A DNA stretch of 64,000 bases. It comes from Piscicola geometra. Its lineage: Eukaryota > Annelida > Clitellata > Hirudinida > Piscicolidae. The translations under genes and the position numbers were made by a program. Shown here in pieces: positions 12,101 through 21,703 of this stretch; the stretch's first letter is position 1; each line of letters begins with the position of its first letter. The notes beneath the pieces are model-generated. The model was not told the origin of the DNA, did no database searches, and worked only from the letters and a program-made list of their open reading frames with translations. The stretch covers positions 4,288,239-4,352,238 of the forward strand of contig OX030962.1 of NCBI GenBank assembly GCA_943735955.1, in the 5' to 3' direction.

Positions 12101-13524
12101 CTCACCCACCCTCCACCCTCATATAGTATATGTCCCCCCTCCCCACCCTTCCCCCCATATAGTATATGTCCTCCTTCCCCACCCTCCACCCTCATATAGT
12201 ATATGTCCTCCCTCCCCACCCTCCACCCTCATATAGTATATGTCCCCCCTCCCCACCCTCCACCCTCATATAGTATATGTCCCCCCTCCCCACCCTCCAC
12301 CCTCATATAGTATATGTCCCCCCTCCCCACCCTCCACCCCCATATAGTATATGTCCCCCCTCCCCACCCTCCACCCTCATATAGTATATGTCCTCCTTCC
12401 CCACCCTCCACCCTCATATAGTATATGTCCTCCCTCCTCACCCACCCTCCACCCTCATATAGTATATGTCCTCCTCCTCACCCACCCTCCACCCTCATAT
12501 AGTATATGTCCCCCCTCCCCACCCTCCACCCTCATATAGTATATGTCCCCCCTCCCCACCCTCCACCCTCATATAGTATATGTCCCCCCTCCCCACCCTC
12601 CACCCTCATATAGTATATGTCCCCCCTCCCCACCCTCCACCCTCATATAGTATATGTCCTCCTCTTCACCCACCCTCCACCCTCATATAGTATAGCCAAG
12701 TAGCATGTTTACAGTGCCTTTGTTCGACACTCTACATTCATCATCCCTTCTTTCCCTCTCTCTCAAAATCACTCCCACGCATCTCAGCACCACCCTTCTT
12801 CCCTCCTTTCCTTCCCCTACTCTCTCCCCCCACCCCCTCTCACCATTGGTGGAAAGAAGGAAGTCGGCAGCGTTGAGTTTGTGCAGCCATCTGATGCAGT
12901 TGATCTTCTCCTCGATGTCGACACTCTTCAGGTAGTCGAAGACGGGCAGATGACTCTCGAAGGAGCAGCAGACGTCGTACTGCGGAGGTCGCTTGCTGCT
13001 TGGAGGGCATGCTTTCGTGGACTTGATTGCCTTTGAAGGCTTTTCCTGGAGAAAGAGAATAAAAAATCATTCATAATTTAAAGCTTTAAATTTTTTTCCT
13101 GCAAAGAGAATAAAAATCAGTTATATTTTTAAGCTTTAAATATATATATTTAGTTCAATGAAAAGCGCTATAAAAATTAAAAACACCTCTTCAGGCGAAT
13201 TTCTTTTGAAAATTGTGACTTTGCCTCCCTTGTATCCAGTGGCCAGCAGAGACCCATCATGGTTGAAGCGCACACTTGAAATTATGTCGGCTTTGGGAAT
13301 GTTTGAAAATTATCTTAAAACCTTTATTATTATTATTATTAAAAAAATATATAATAATCTTGAAAGAGTGTGTAGCAAGGTGTAAGAGGTGCATGCTGGC
13401 AAACTAAGACTTTAAGCCTCAGAGACACTGTCCATGTAGTGAATGTGTATTTTGAGAAAGTGATCTTACCTTCAGTGGCTGTGTTATCAGAAGGTCCGTT
13501 GAGTTGAGAAAATAACCAGTGCAT
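8090..13524 (-). CDS. PPP2R2: PP2A regulatory subunit B55 (WD40), 5' nine exons, 3' end missing
   Basis: B55 is the WD40 propeller that binds the PP2A scaffold and selects substrates. Minus-strand exons: 13524-13470, 13290-13187, 13045-12844, 10792-10557, 10055-9986, 9719-9676, 9097-8977, 8637-8531, 8229-8090. All have AG/GT borders with matching phases, giving about 359 residues of the family's usual 450. Landmarks: [111 protein letters not shown]. The last blade and C-terminus are absent. Odd points: the N-terminus starts at the QWCFSQ equivalent, a Ser/Thr/Pro-rich stretch replaces conserved sequence after KLWK, and about six residues are missing after CDRH. It may be a divergent paralogue. 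The start is the first ATG in frame. Confidence 0.9.
8640..8830. repeat. Imperfect GATG/GGTGAT repeat in PPP2R2 intron
   Basis: Degenerate trinucleotide and tetranucleotide repeats begin just upstream (transcript sense) of the exon at 8531-8637. No coding signal. Confidence 0.7.
9101..9168. repeat. (GT)n microsatellite in PPP2R2 intron
   Basis: About 33 GT dinucleotides lie immediately beside the splice acceptor of the exon at 8977-9097. On the transcript strand it is (CA)n ending at the acceptor, where the polypyrimidine tract would normally be. Confidence 0.95.
9238..9640. repeat. ATTC/CATC-rich low-complexity tract
   Basis: Degenerate CATTCATC and CCATTCACT-type repeats in the intron between the exons at 8977-9097 and 9676-9719. 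Open frames here (Ser/His/Ile/Phe-rich) are artefacts. Confidence 0.8.
9721..9968. repeat. (GAT)n/(GGT)n microsatellite in PPP2R2 intron
   Basis: Mostly GAT triplets with GGT, GCT and TCTGCAATG interruptions. The phrase GATGTCTGCAATGGTGGTGATG recurs in parts at about 9716, 9809 and 9879; it includes the splice acceptor of the exon at 9676-9719, so copies of the exon edge have been spread through the array. Confidence 0.85.
10056..10340. repeat. (GGGA)n / purine-rich tract in PPP2R2 intron
   Basis: GAGGGAGG-type repeats grade into GAAGAGAA-type repeats. The tract begins at the splice acceptor of the exon at 9986-10055, so on the transcript strand it provides a very long polypyrimidine run. 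Confidence 0.85.
10903..12694. repeat. 37-bp G-rich minisatellite, about 48 units, in PPP2R2 intron
   Basis: Each plus-strand unit is TATAGTATATGTCCCCCC + TCCCCACCCTCCACCCTCA (about 36-38 bp). On the transcript (minus) strand this gives TGAGGGTGGAGGGTGGGG followed by AGGGGGGAC, i.e. four or more G-runs per unit that satisfy a G-quadruplex pattern. Variants: TTCCCCCC replaces the CACCCTC part in some units, and a few units carry an extra CTCACC block. It occupies most of the intron between exons 12844-13045 and 10557-10792. Confidence 0.93.
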
Positions 13525-13547
13525 AATTAGAGAAAAGCTCAAAAAGG

Positions 13548-13763
13548 GTTGTAGGTTAACTGCACCCGCGCTGCATGTGTTAAATGCACCTTGTCTTTTG
13601 AGCGTTTCTTCTTTTTTACAGAAAAAACTTTAATTTAGGGTTAAGGTTAGGGTTAGGGTTAGGGTTAGGGTTAGGGTTTTCAGAAAAATCGCATTTTAAG
13701 AAGAAACGCGCAAAGACAAGGTGCATTTAACACATGCAGCGCGGGTGCAGTTAACCTACAACC
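13548..13763. mobile_element. Palindromic MITE with TTAGGG core and 10-bp TSD
   Basis: Long terminal inverted repeats of roughly 80 bp begin GTTGTAGGTTAACTGCACCC and contain GCTGCATGTGTTAAATGCACC. The flanks are the direct repeat CTCAAAAAGG at 13538-13547 and 13764-13773. A 9-10-bp duplication is typical of Mutator-like elements. The centre carries TTAGGGTTAAGG followed by about five TTAGGG units (13636-13678). It has no coding capacity. The PPP2R2 start codon is 24 bp from its left edge. Confidence 0.85.
13636..13680 (+). repeat. Interstitial telomere-like (TTAGGG)n
   Basis: One TTAAGG variant plus about five TTAGGG hexamers form the unpaired core of the palindromic element. The hexamer equals the common animal telomere repeat. 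Its position inside a transposed element shows it is not a chromosome end. Confidence 0.9.
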
Positions 13764-13791
13764 CTCAAAAAGGTATGGAAATCAACTTTAA

Positions 13792-15585
13792 CCCATTAAC
13801 GCATGACTCAAAGGAATTAATTAAATTGTTTACATTTTATTGAAAAACTAATTCTAAAAAATAAAATCAAAAAGTTAGTCTGAAATATTTTATACAAAAA
13901 AAGTTATGATGAAAATAAAAAATGTTTTTAAAAAAGGACACTATGCATTGCTACTGACGGTAATCACGATTCGTGGTAGATGCTGAAGCACTCCAAATTT
14001 AAAGCTACATTACTTTGAGGCATTTCTTTTCCACTTTCTTTCCACATTGCTTGCATCTTTTTTGGCCATCTTCAATTTTACCAATAAAATTATCTTTTCC
14101 ATCATATCGGACATCTGCAACACGCTTTTAGCTAAATTTATGGATTCTTTTTTTTCTTTTTTGATCTGTTTGAAACCATATGAAAAAATTATAAATATTT
14201 CAGTTTAACATGGAGTGTCTTTTGGTAAGCATTTTATTAGTTTAGATACCACCGATCCACCAAGTCCTAATTCGCTATTGAACTCTTCCGAGGCTCCTTG
14301 ATACGGGTAACAGTTTACCAAATACCCAAGCCTATTATTTAGGCACCAAACTTTATATCCAAACCTTATGGGTTTTCCTCTGATAAACTGTTTTGATGAA
14401 TGCCTTTCATAATATGGCACCATTGATTCATCAATCGCCAAATGAAATTCTTTGGGCCAAAATTTGAGAAATATTTCATTCATAGCATCAAATAATGGAC
14501 GCACTTTGGCCATCTTGTCTAACTTATTAATTTTCTCGTTGTCATTGCAATGCCAATATCTTAATAACTCTTCAAATCTGTTGACAGTCATAGCATTGCT
14601 TACAGCTAGATTGTGTACATCGTCGCTCTGTTCCCAGTACATCCTGCGGTTTGCCAAAGGAACATAACCTGAAAGCATGAGTAAAGCCAGCACCACTCTA
14701 TATTCATTTTCAGTAGCATTCAGCTGTTTTAGTTTTTGGCTGTCATATAAATTTGACATGTCTGTTATTAGCTTGATGACTGGTACATCCAAAAATAAAT
14801 TAAACAATGTGAGAGAAGACATGTTTTATAAATTTGGTTTGTTCTCTGAACTATTATCTGCCAATAATCCAGTAGTAATGTCTATTTTGGTCCATCTCCG
14901 ATCAATTTTAATTTTTTTTAGCTGGCCTTTTTACAGCAGTTTCTTCTCTACTTATAGTGGTTTTCTCTTCCCCAATTTTGGAAATTACTATTTCTGCTTC
15001 TGCATTTAGCTGGTTTCTTGATAAATTATCTAGGGTACCTTCACCATCTTCGGGTCCACTATCCACATCAGAGCAGTTTGGGTCAGTAAAAGGAATAATG
15101 ACTATATCTGCTGAAAAGAAATCATTGTCATCTTCCAAAATACTAATGACTTCATGAAGAGCGAATCTGAAAATAATTGTTTTTACCATCAGTATTACTG
15201 CATAGCGTCTTTAAAAAAGGACACTTAATAAAACACAGTTTTTGTAAATAATATTACATGTAAAATGAAATTTATGTTAAAATAAGATATAAGAATTAAT
15301 AACAATAAAATAATATTATACATTATGAATGGTAGACATTAAATGAAGGTATAACTAATTTTTTTTCATGAGCCATGACAAAAACACAAAAAATTTAGTT
15401 ATCGCCTTGAAAAATCAGAATATCGAAACAATCTATCAATTTCAAATCACCAAAAAATTTTTAACAAAGATTTCAGTTTATATAGGACTGGATTAGTTGC
15501 AAAGATACTAAATATAATCAAGATAACTATTATAAAAAAAACTTTTTATTGCTGTCCTTAAAAAAGGACAGTATGCGTTAATGGG
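13792..15585 (-). mobile_element. piggyBac element, internally deleted
   Basis: The ends are CCCATTAACGCATG at 13792 and its near complement (GTATGCGTTAATGGG) ending at 15585. The left flank is TTAA (13788-13791), the piggyBac target; the right flank is TCAA, one substitution away. A second, subterminal inverted motif (AAAAAAGGACACTATGC / GGACAGTATGC) lies inside each end. CCY..RGG termini and TTAA target are diagnostic of piggyBac. Confidence 0.85.
13990..15189 (-). pseudogene. piggyBac transposase remnant
   Basis: Two main coding blocks. 14908-15189 is an acidic N-terminal region (SDVDSGPEDGEGT). 14205-14822 is the first part of the DDE core, with MYWEQSDDVHNLAVS, FEELLRYWHCND, the catalytic-Asp motif HLAIDESMVPYYERHSS and GKPIRFGYKVWCL. 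It stops after SKLIKCLPKDTPC, and only a C-terminal cysteine finger remains (RYDGKDNFIGKIEDGQKRCK, then CGKKVERKC, about 14010-14110). The rest of the core with the later catalytic acids is deleted, so the protein cannot be active. Confidence 0.85.
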
Positions 15586-15890
15586 TCAAGACGTAAACTT
15601 ATAAATTAAGAGATGCATAATAAAATTAAGTTTTAGTATTTGGAAAATAAAAATTATAAAAATTGTAAGTCATTGACAATTTACGATCTTTACGAGCAAA
15701 AACTAATTATTTATTACATGTCTAGTAATCAAGAGCGGCAAACCACTTTTAAATTCTTTAAACACTAATATTTAGTATTTAATGTTTTATATGAATAAAT
15801 GAATAATTCCTATTTAAAAATTATTTAAAACAATATTTAAATTTCTTTTTCTGATACAATCATTATATAGACTTCAGAAGAAAACACTCG
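15586..15890. other. AT-rich spacer, nothing recognised
   Basis: No frame with recognisable similarity, no tandem repeat and no terminal inverted repeat were seen here. Confidence 0.5.
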
Positions 15891-15894
15891 AGCC

Positions 15895-16370
15895 TAGATA
15901 AAGGTGACCAGAATGATGAAGTACTACTTGATCTCAGAAAAAGCCTTCGACAAAGTGCCCACAAGAGACTTTCCATCAAGCTTCAATGATTAAGGAAACC
16001 GCATTAACCTGCTGAAAATGTTAATAAGTAACTTATTAAGTTCTTTCAGCAACAAAAGCGGGCAAGTTCTTGTTGAAGGTCACACATCATCGTCTGCTTG
16101 AGTAACATCCAGTTTCTTCAAGGTTCGACTTGCTTTTTTACCTATTTCACATCAACGACATCCCAGGAAAAGCAGACTTAACCACACGTCTGATTGCAGA
16201 CGACAGCCTTCTTTATATAAAAATGACAATGATGGTTGATTGAAACATCGCAAAAAAAGATTTTAATATGGGAAAAGAGGGAGTTGGACCGACAAGCGAA
16301 TTTCAACACTTTTAAATGTGGAACCATCCATTTCATAAAAATGAATCCCAACCAAGATTAAAATGAAAAC
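15895..16370 (+). pseudogene. Non-LTR reverse transcriptase fragment
   Basis: Plus-strand frames read EVLLDLRKAFDKVPTRDF, then GQVLVEGHTSSS, FYLFHINDIPGKAELTTRLI-like text and ADDSLLYIKMTM. Together these are the RT motifs A ('DxxKAFDKVP'), B/C region ('INDIP') and the catalytic 'ADD'. Several frameshifts and stops are present. A LINE of the Jockey/CR1 type is likely; no ends were found. Confidence 0.65.
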
Positions 16371-16470
16371 TTTTTTTCGCTTTCGTCTGAGACGGAAAAT
16401 CAAGTTTCGGTTTAATTTCGGTTTTATCCGAAACAGAAAAATAGTTTCGGTCGGTCTCTACTTTTTTCTA
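16370..16470. mobile_element. Solo end of hAT family 3 (relative of 53892-54748)
   Basis: The sequence has AAGTTTCGGTTTAATTTCGG and ends AGTTTCGGTCGGTCTCTA, the complement of the left end at 53892 (TAGAGACCGACCGAAAC). The other end was not located, so it is a solo terminus or truncated copy. Confidence 0.5.
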
Positions 16471-18224
16471 CCCTTTTTTCTAGCCCAAAATCACAGCATT
16501 TAAAATCTGACAAATTCCATAACGAATAAAAAACACTGAAGTTGAACTATGAACCAAAATGTTGAAGTCCAATGGCCTTGTGCTATAATGCATAACACCT
16601 TGCTTTATAACACTTCAATGTCTCATAGTTATCTCAAAAGTGAGCTATAAAAAGTATATTTTTGTTTTTTTGGGTATTTGTTTACAAAAAGTTCATAGCG
16701 CATAGACATACGCTTGGTTTATGGGCCGAAAGATCAAATTCCAATCACACTATAAACTTTATAGTATAAAGGGACTTGCAGTGGGCAACGTCGACCCAAG
16801 AAAAACTTTCTCCGATTTTTCAAAGTTATCTATAAAATAGTAACTTTATGGTTATTTATTTTTAGAAAAGTCAAATAAATATATTCAAAATAGTTACGGC
16901 TTTATTTATTATGAATAATTTTGATCGGTTTCAGTCTAAAGATGAAGCGATATTTTGCCTACCTGTTTGTGCTCGTAACGATTGGTTGGTGTAAATTTAT
17001 CTTTAAAAGTCAGTAATTACTTTAATACTAAAATTTAATCATCATCGTTCTTTTCACTAAAACTAAAAAGTAATTTTTGTGGATTAATAGCTTCTATAGT
17101 TGTAAAAACATTTAGCCTAGATTTTATATTGGATTATTGTGATTATGCATTTAACACCCCATCAAGACCCCGTCTGCGAAAGTATAACAGTAAGGAATTG
17201 TTAATGCCTTTCGAAAAGTATAAATTTCGAAGGAAAAAATATTAAATGAAATTAATTTTTTAAAATTCCATTTCGTAAACGGAAAATATAAGTTCAACAT
17301 TGCTTACTTTGAACTTAAAACTTATGAATAAAGAAAAATCAATAGTTTTTAAACTTTTTTATGCCGATTTTTGAAATTTATAAATTTAATCTTCAAGGTT
17401 GCTTGTACCAGGGGTCAAGTAGTAGTTGGTTCTGTATGCAGTGAGTTTTGGATTTTTTAATTCAATCCAAATCCACATTACGAATAAAACAATTTTATCA
17501 TCTAAAAAAATTTAAGTATAAGTTAAATTAATAGTCGATAATTTAAAATGTAATGTGATGCTTTAAACACTTTTCGGAGATTCCTTGCGGTGTTAGTGGG
17601 ATGGCATGAGTGTGATGCCGTCTGATATAAAGATGATAATTATTCATTATAATTACACAGATTATTTAGACATAGATGATAACCTTAATTGAAAATATCT
17701 ACATCTTACTTAATTAATATGCAACGGAATTATTATTTTTATTCATTTGTGATTGATTTATTTATAAATATTATTATAAAAATCATCACTCATTAACGTT
17801 ACGTTTAGGACACACACTGTACACCATTTTACCAAAAATGTGAAAGAGAAACGTGCGGTTAGTTATTTTGCATTTTAACTTTATTTGATAATCACCAACT
17901 TTGTTCTAGAACCACAAAATATAAATATATTCGCACACTTTTGAGTAATTGTTTTTTCAAATGCACGAAAATATATGAAGTCTTTCCTCATTAGTCTTTC
18001 TGTTCATAGTCAAATTAAATTATTTATTAAAATAAGTTACGATTATTATTATTCTTGTCCGCCATAATTACCACCCTTGACATTCTAGTTATTACATTTT
18101 ATGTCCGAACTAAGTACCCAAAAAACCAATTCTATTTTCTAAAAATGATGATGTCTAAACTGTACTCGAAAAATCTGGTATTTAACGGCATTCTCACTTC
18201 ATAAATCATTTTCCCATTCTGCAG
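16471..18224. other. AT-rich non-coding spacer / intron
   Basis: No convincing reading frame, long repeat or termini. The last part probably belongs to the intron before the antistasin-like exon, since a splice acceptor ends at 18224. Confidence 0.5.
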
Positions 18225-18385
18225 TGTGCACAGAATTCCAGTGCCCGTTTGTCTGCGCCTATTTCTATAAGGATGAATTGGGCTGCGAGCTCTGCAAATG
18301 CGACAGAAGATACATCGCTCTGATGAACTTAACCACCACGCCACGTCCCGCCAGCACCCGGCCCAGGTCGGCAAATCCTCGGTCG
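18225..18385 (+). CDS. Antistasin-like cysteine-rich exon
   Basis: A single plus-strand exon of 161 bp lies between acceptor TTCTGCAG and donor GTAAGG. It encodes CTEFQCPFVCAYFYKDELGC, then ELCKC, then a Thr/Pro/Arg-rich linker. The spacing C-x4-C-x3-C-x8-G-C-x2-C-x-C matches the second half of the antistasin domain, found in secreted protease inhibitors and extracellular-matrix proteins of leeches, cnidarians, molluscs and others. Entry phase is two bases and exit phase is zero. No partner exon was recognised nearby, so the rest of the gene is presumably farther away. Base composition is clearly richer in GC than its surroundings, supporting an exon. An inactive orphan exon cannot be excluded. 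Confidence 0.6.
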
Positions 18386-18596
18386 GTAAGGCTCGTCTGA
18401 ATCGGACCGATAGATTTTAAAGGTGCATTTAATATATTTAGAAATATCGACATTTATTATCTTACAACATTATTTTATTGATTTTATTTTATATATAAAA
18501 TGTTCAAACAATAAATATTAAAAAAATTTAATTGTCGTTTTAGGTTTGCCATTTCGTCGTTAGGGTTAACCGTATCATCCCGTAGTCAGATGGGGA

Positions 18597-18825
18597 ACGG
18601 GGATGGCTTAGATGGTAGACATGCGACTCAAAGGTTGCCAGTTCGAATCCCTGACAAGCAACCGTGTATATGATGCGGTATTTTCGACGTATGCATTGAA
18701 AGATGTGCACGTCGTGTGGAGTGGCGTCTCTGGCGCATAAGAACCATGGTTCCCAGAAGCATTGTAACATGGCCTGCGTCTGTCAGGCTGTGAATAGTAC
18801 AGACCATAAAAATAAAAAAGTCAGA
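18597..18825 (+). mobile_element. tRNA-derived SINE
   Basis: An RNA polymerase III A box (TGGCTTAGATGG, 18604-18615) and B box (GTTCGAATCC, 18641-18650) sit at normal tRNA spacing, followed by a non-tRNA body and an A-rich tail (ATAAAAATAAAAAAG, about 18806-18821). The 3' acceptor stem and anticodon arm do not fold cleanly, so this is a SINE head, not a functional tRNA. Confidence 0.65.
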
Positions 18826-18964
18826 CCGATTGCATGAACTCATTTAATTAAATAATCATTAAAAAAGCATTTAAAAAGAATAAAATAGTTATTTAAACCA
18901 TATAACTATCAAATATTCAACAAATGAACTACCTTTGAAGCCTCTAATATATATATATATATAT

Positions 18965-19190
18965 AAGTTGCCTACGAGAGGTCGATATCATGAGCAAATC
19001 GCAAGGCAGAGATGGTCTCCCCTTCATTTCTGAACCTACAAAGGACCACAACATGTTGTGATTCCACGTCGGTGTTGGAGGAATACTTCTGACCAGTTTT
19101 TCTTTCCTGCAAATAGTTATATTTCTAGCTGGAAATGCATCCAAGACATCTTCTTCTTCTGATAGTTCCTTTCCAGCGAAGCCTGCACCA
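18965..19190 (-). pseudogene. Small LINE reverse transcriptase fragment
   Basis: One minus-strand frame reads NEGETISALRFAHDIDLS, resembling the RT motif C context 'ISxLRFADDIDL' with Asp changed to His. Only about 40 codons are recognisable and neighbouring frames are interrupted. Confidence 0.4.
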
Positions 19191-19199
19191 TATCACAGC

Positions 19200-19600
19200 C
19201 GAGCCGCTTTAACCAATGTTTTCACAATAATTATTATTAATTAGACAGCTTTTTTGTTAATAATGTCTGTTTGTCTTTTGTTCATGTATGTCTTTTTCTA
19301 CTCGCTTTATCAATTTGAATCTACACCGTACCATATATGGTCCATATATATGCCATTTTCTACAAATTAATTCTCTAGCCCTAAAGTTTAGGGCCTGAAC
19401 TCATTGTAAATGGTTCGTAAAGGTTTGATCACGTATTTATTCATCAAAGTGATAGAAAAGCGCTATAAAACAATGAATATTTATGACAAAAAAAGCAACA
19501 TGTTTAAAATAAATACAAGAGTTTATGCGTGAAAGTTCAAATGTTTTTAAATGTGTATTTTAAAGTGAATTAATCTTTAAATATAGTCGGTTATGTCATG
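19200..19600. other. AT-rich spacer with a possible LINE 3'-end scrap
   Basis: AGAAAAGCGCTATAAA near 19456 resembles the inverted 3'-end stem of the LINE at 330-1422. Nothing else was recognised. Confidence 0.3.
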
Positions 19601-19603
19601 ACG

Positions 19604-19605
19604 AC

Positions 19606-19641
<36 letters not shown>
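19604..19641. repeat. (CAT)n microsatellite
   Basis: About twelve CAT triplets on the plus strand. Confidence 0.9.
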
Positions 19642-19684
19642 GACCACTTCCCCATAGACTTGCCCCACTCATCCATCCCTTCTC

Positions 19685-19716
19685 CATGGACTTCTTAATA
19701 TATTAAGAAGTCCATG
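19685..19716. repeat. Perfect 32-bp palindrome
   Basis: CATGGACTTCTTAATA is followed directly by its exact reverse complement, with no spacer. It lies inside a minus-strand open frame (19669-19923) that I do not recognise. Confidence 0.9.
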
Positions 19717-20395
19717 CTTGAACTCTGCCAATGTCTTTTCTGAGGCACATAACAGACGACTAGTTTTTGTGAGTGTTGCTGCAGTCAAGGTGATGTTGTT
19801 GTAAGGGGGCAAGAGGAGTGTATATAGATTTAGTGTACAGCCATTGTAGAATACACTCATCAATAGTTTAATTAGTGAGGTGTAACCCCAGGCCCTCAAG
19901 ACCTGTGAATGGAAAAGAGTCACACAGAAGTGACAAATGAATGCACCGAACCATCGGGAAGTGACGAAGCGAATAATTAATTTTGTTTTTAATTTTAAAT
20001 GTATTTTAATGAACAGCTAAAGATATAGAAAATAATTTTATATTAAAAAATAAACAAATGTAATTAATTTCACTTTATGGTCAATAAAATCTTTTTTATT
20101 GTTGGATTGAAAGCATGTGCCTGGTTTCAATGGATGAGAAAAATGGATGGGGGAAGAAACTGGATGGTATGAAAAGCAGTAGTAGGCAATGCAATGTTAT
20201 ACAATGCGATGTATTGTGGGCGACATAATATATAGAAGAATGTCTAAATGAAATAATCAAGATAAATTGTTGTAGACTGATTAAAAGTGAAGTGAAGTGT
20301 GAAGGATGGATGAAAGGGAAAATGGAAAATAGAAATATTTCACGCTAGAAAAATTCATAATATGAATGGAGACAATGATTGAATATGGAGGGTTA
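19717..20395. other. Spacer with one unrecognised open frame
   Basis: A minus-strand frame at 19669-19923 (84 codons, VLRAWGYTSLIKLLMSVFYN) has no family I recognise and no clear splice borders. The rest shows nothing. Confidence 0.3.
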
Positions 20396-20397
20396 AT

Positions 20398-20495
20398 AGA
20401 GTGGTGGTGGTGGTGGTGAGGGGTGTGGTGAAGAGAAGGATAATACTTGAGGAGGGTGAGGATGATGATGGTGATGATGAGGGTGATGATGATGG

Positions 20496-20527
<32 letters not shown>

Positions 20528-20545
20528 ATGGTGATGATGATGAAT
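20398..20545. repeat. (GGT)n / (GATGGT)n microsatellite
   Basis: GTGGTGGTGGT runs change to GATGATGATGGTGATG units. Followed at 20600-20730 by a TG-rich tract with GTGTGCATG units. Confidence 0.85.
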
Positions 20546-20825
20546 TTAGTTTTTGTGGTTGATGCGGATATCAAAAGAAAGAATACTTGACTAGGGGCAT
20601 CTATTTGCTCGTGAATGTGTGATTGTGTGTGTTTTTGTGTGTCTGTGTGTGCTCGCTTCGAGGGGTGCGTGCATGCGAGTATGCGTGTGTGCATGCGTGG
20701 TTCTATGTGTGCATGTGTGCATGTGTTCATGCAAAGGAGAATTCATTAGACATTTATAATTGAAATTACTGATTCTTGGAAAAAATTCCAACTTCTATAT
20801 AGGACAAAAAACGTAAAGAAAAATT

Positions 20826-21032
20826 TTTTGAAGACGTGCAACAACAACAATAACAACAGGATTATAATTACCAAAAGGAACAATAGAAGCAAAAAGATTA
20901 ACAACAACAACACCAAAACAGCAGCAAAAAGATTAACAACAACACCAAAATAGCAGCAAAAAGTAACCAAAGCAACAAAAAGTAACAACAGCAACAACAT
21001 AGCAACAAAAAGTAACAACAGCAACAACAAGT
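20826..21032. repeat. (AAC)n repeat with a higher-order AAAAGTAACAACAGC unit
   Basis: AACAAC triplets form the background; AAAAAGATTAACAACAACACC and AAAAGTAACAACAGCAAC blocks recur two or three times each, so both a triplet and a roughly 25-30-bp period are visible. Confidence 0.75.
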
Positions 21033-21136
21033 ACAAAAGAAGAAAAGTATGTTTTTTAATTAGCTTTAGAGTGACCTTAATTGTTCTAACGATGCGATTG
21101 AAACCACCAGCCTCTGAAGAAGGTTGCCCGTCAAAA

Positions 21137-21299
21137 TAAGTAGTAGTAGTGGTAGTGAGAGTAGTAGTAGTAGTAGTGGTGGTGGTTTTAGTAGTAGTAT
21201 AAATGTTAGTAGTGCGGTGGGTGTCGTATTATTAGTGGTAGTAATGGTATGGGTGTGGTATTATTAGTGGTAGTAGTAGTGTTTGTAGTAGTAGTAGTA

Positions 21300-21376
<77 letters not shown>
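21137..21376. repeat. (GTA)n microsatellite
   Basis: Interrupted GTA/GGT triplets, becoming pure from about 21289 to 21376. Confidence 0.92.
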
Positions 21377-21377
<1 letters not shown>

Positions 21378-21533
21378 ATCATAAACAAAAAAGAAAAAAC
21401 ATCATTTTTCTCCCCTAAAGCAACAAAAACACTGCCTTATCAACATTCACAACAACAATAAAACCCAAAAGCGTATATAAAAACAACAAAAACCTTTAAA
21501 AACAACAAAAAGAGTAGAAACAACAACAACTAG

Positions 21534-21613
21534 CGTCACCACCACCACCACCACCACCATCATTAACAACAACAACTAGCGTCACCACCACCACCACCAC
21601 CACCACCATCAAC
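21534..21613. repeat. Two (CAC)n blocks, each followed by AAC repeats
   Basis: The phrase CAACTAGCGTCACCACC followed by CAC and AAC triplets occurs twice (about 21527 and 21571), a short local duplication. Confidence 0.8.
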
Positions 21614-21703
21614 AACAACAACAACTGTCAGCAGTGCCTATATCGGAGCAGTGTAGTCATCGGTGCCCCTTCAAGATATCACAGCCTCTTGTCTTTGTTA
21701 TCA

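Noticed and set aside
10908..12539. Tandem Pro-rich and Gly-rich ORFs (collagen- or extensin-like)
   Set aside because: Both strands are open because the 37-bp minisatellite lacks stops; the unit length is not a stable multiple of 3.
2913..12694. CRISPR-like arrays
   Set aside because: Repeat units are contiguous without unique spacers, and the context is eukaryotic.
13636..13680. True telomere or chromosome-end fusion
   Set aside because: Only about six hexamers, inside an element with inverted repeats and target duplications.
18597..18670. Functional tRNA gene
   Set aside because: Pol III boxes are present, but acceptor-stem pairing and a sensible anticodon arm could not be found.
19669..19923. 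84-codon minus-strand ORF as a gene
   Set aside because: No recognisable family or splice context, and it contains the 32-bp palindrome; kept only as an unrecognised frame.
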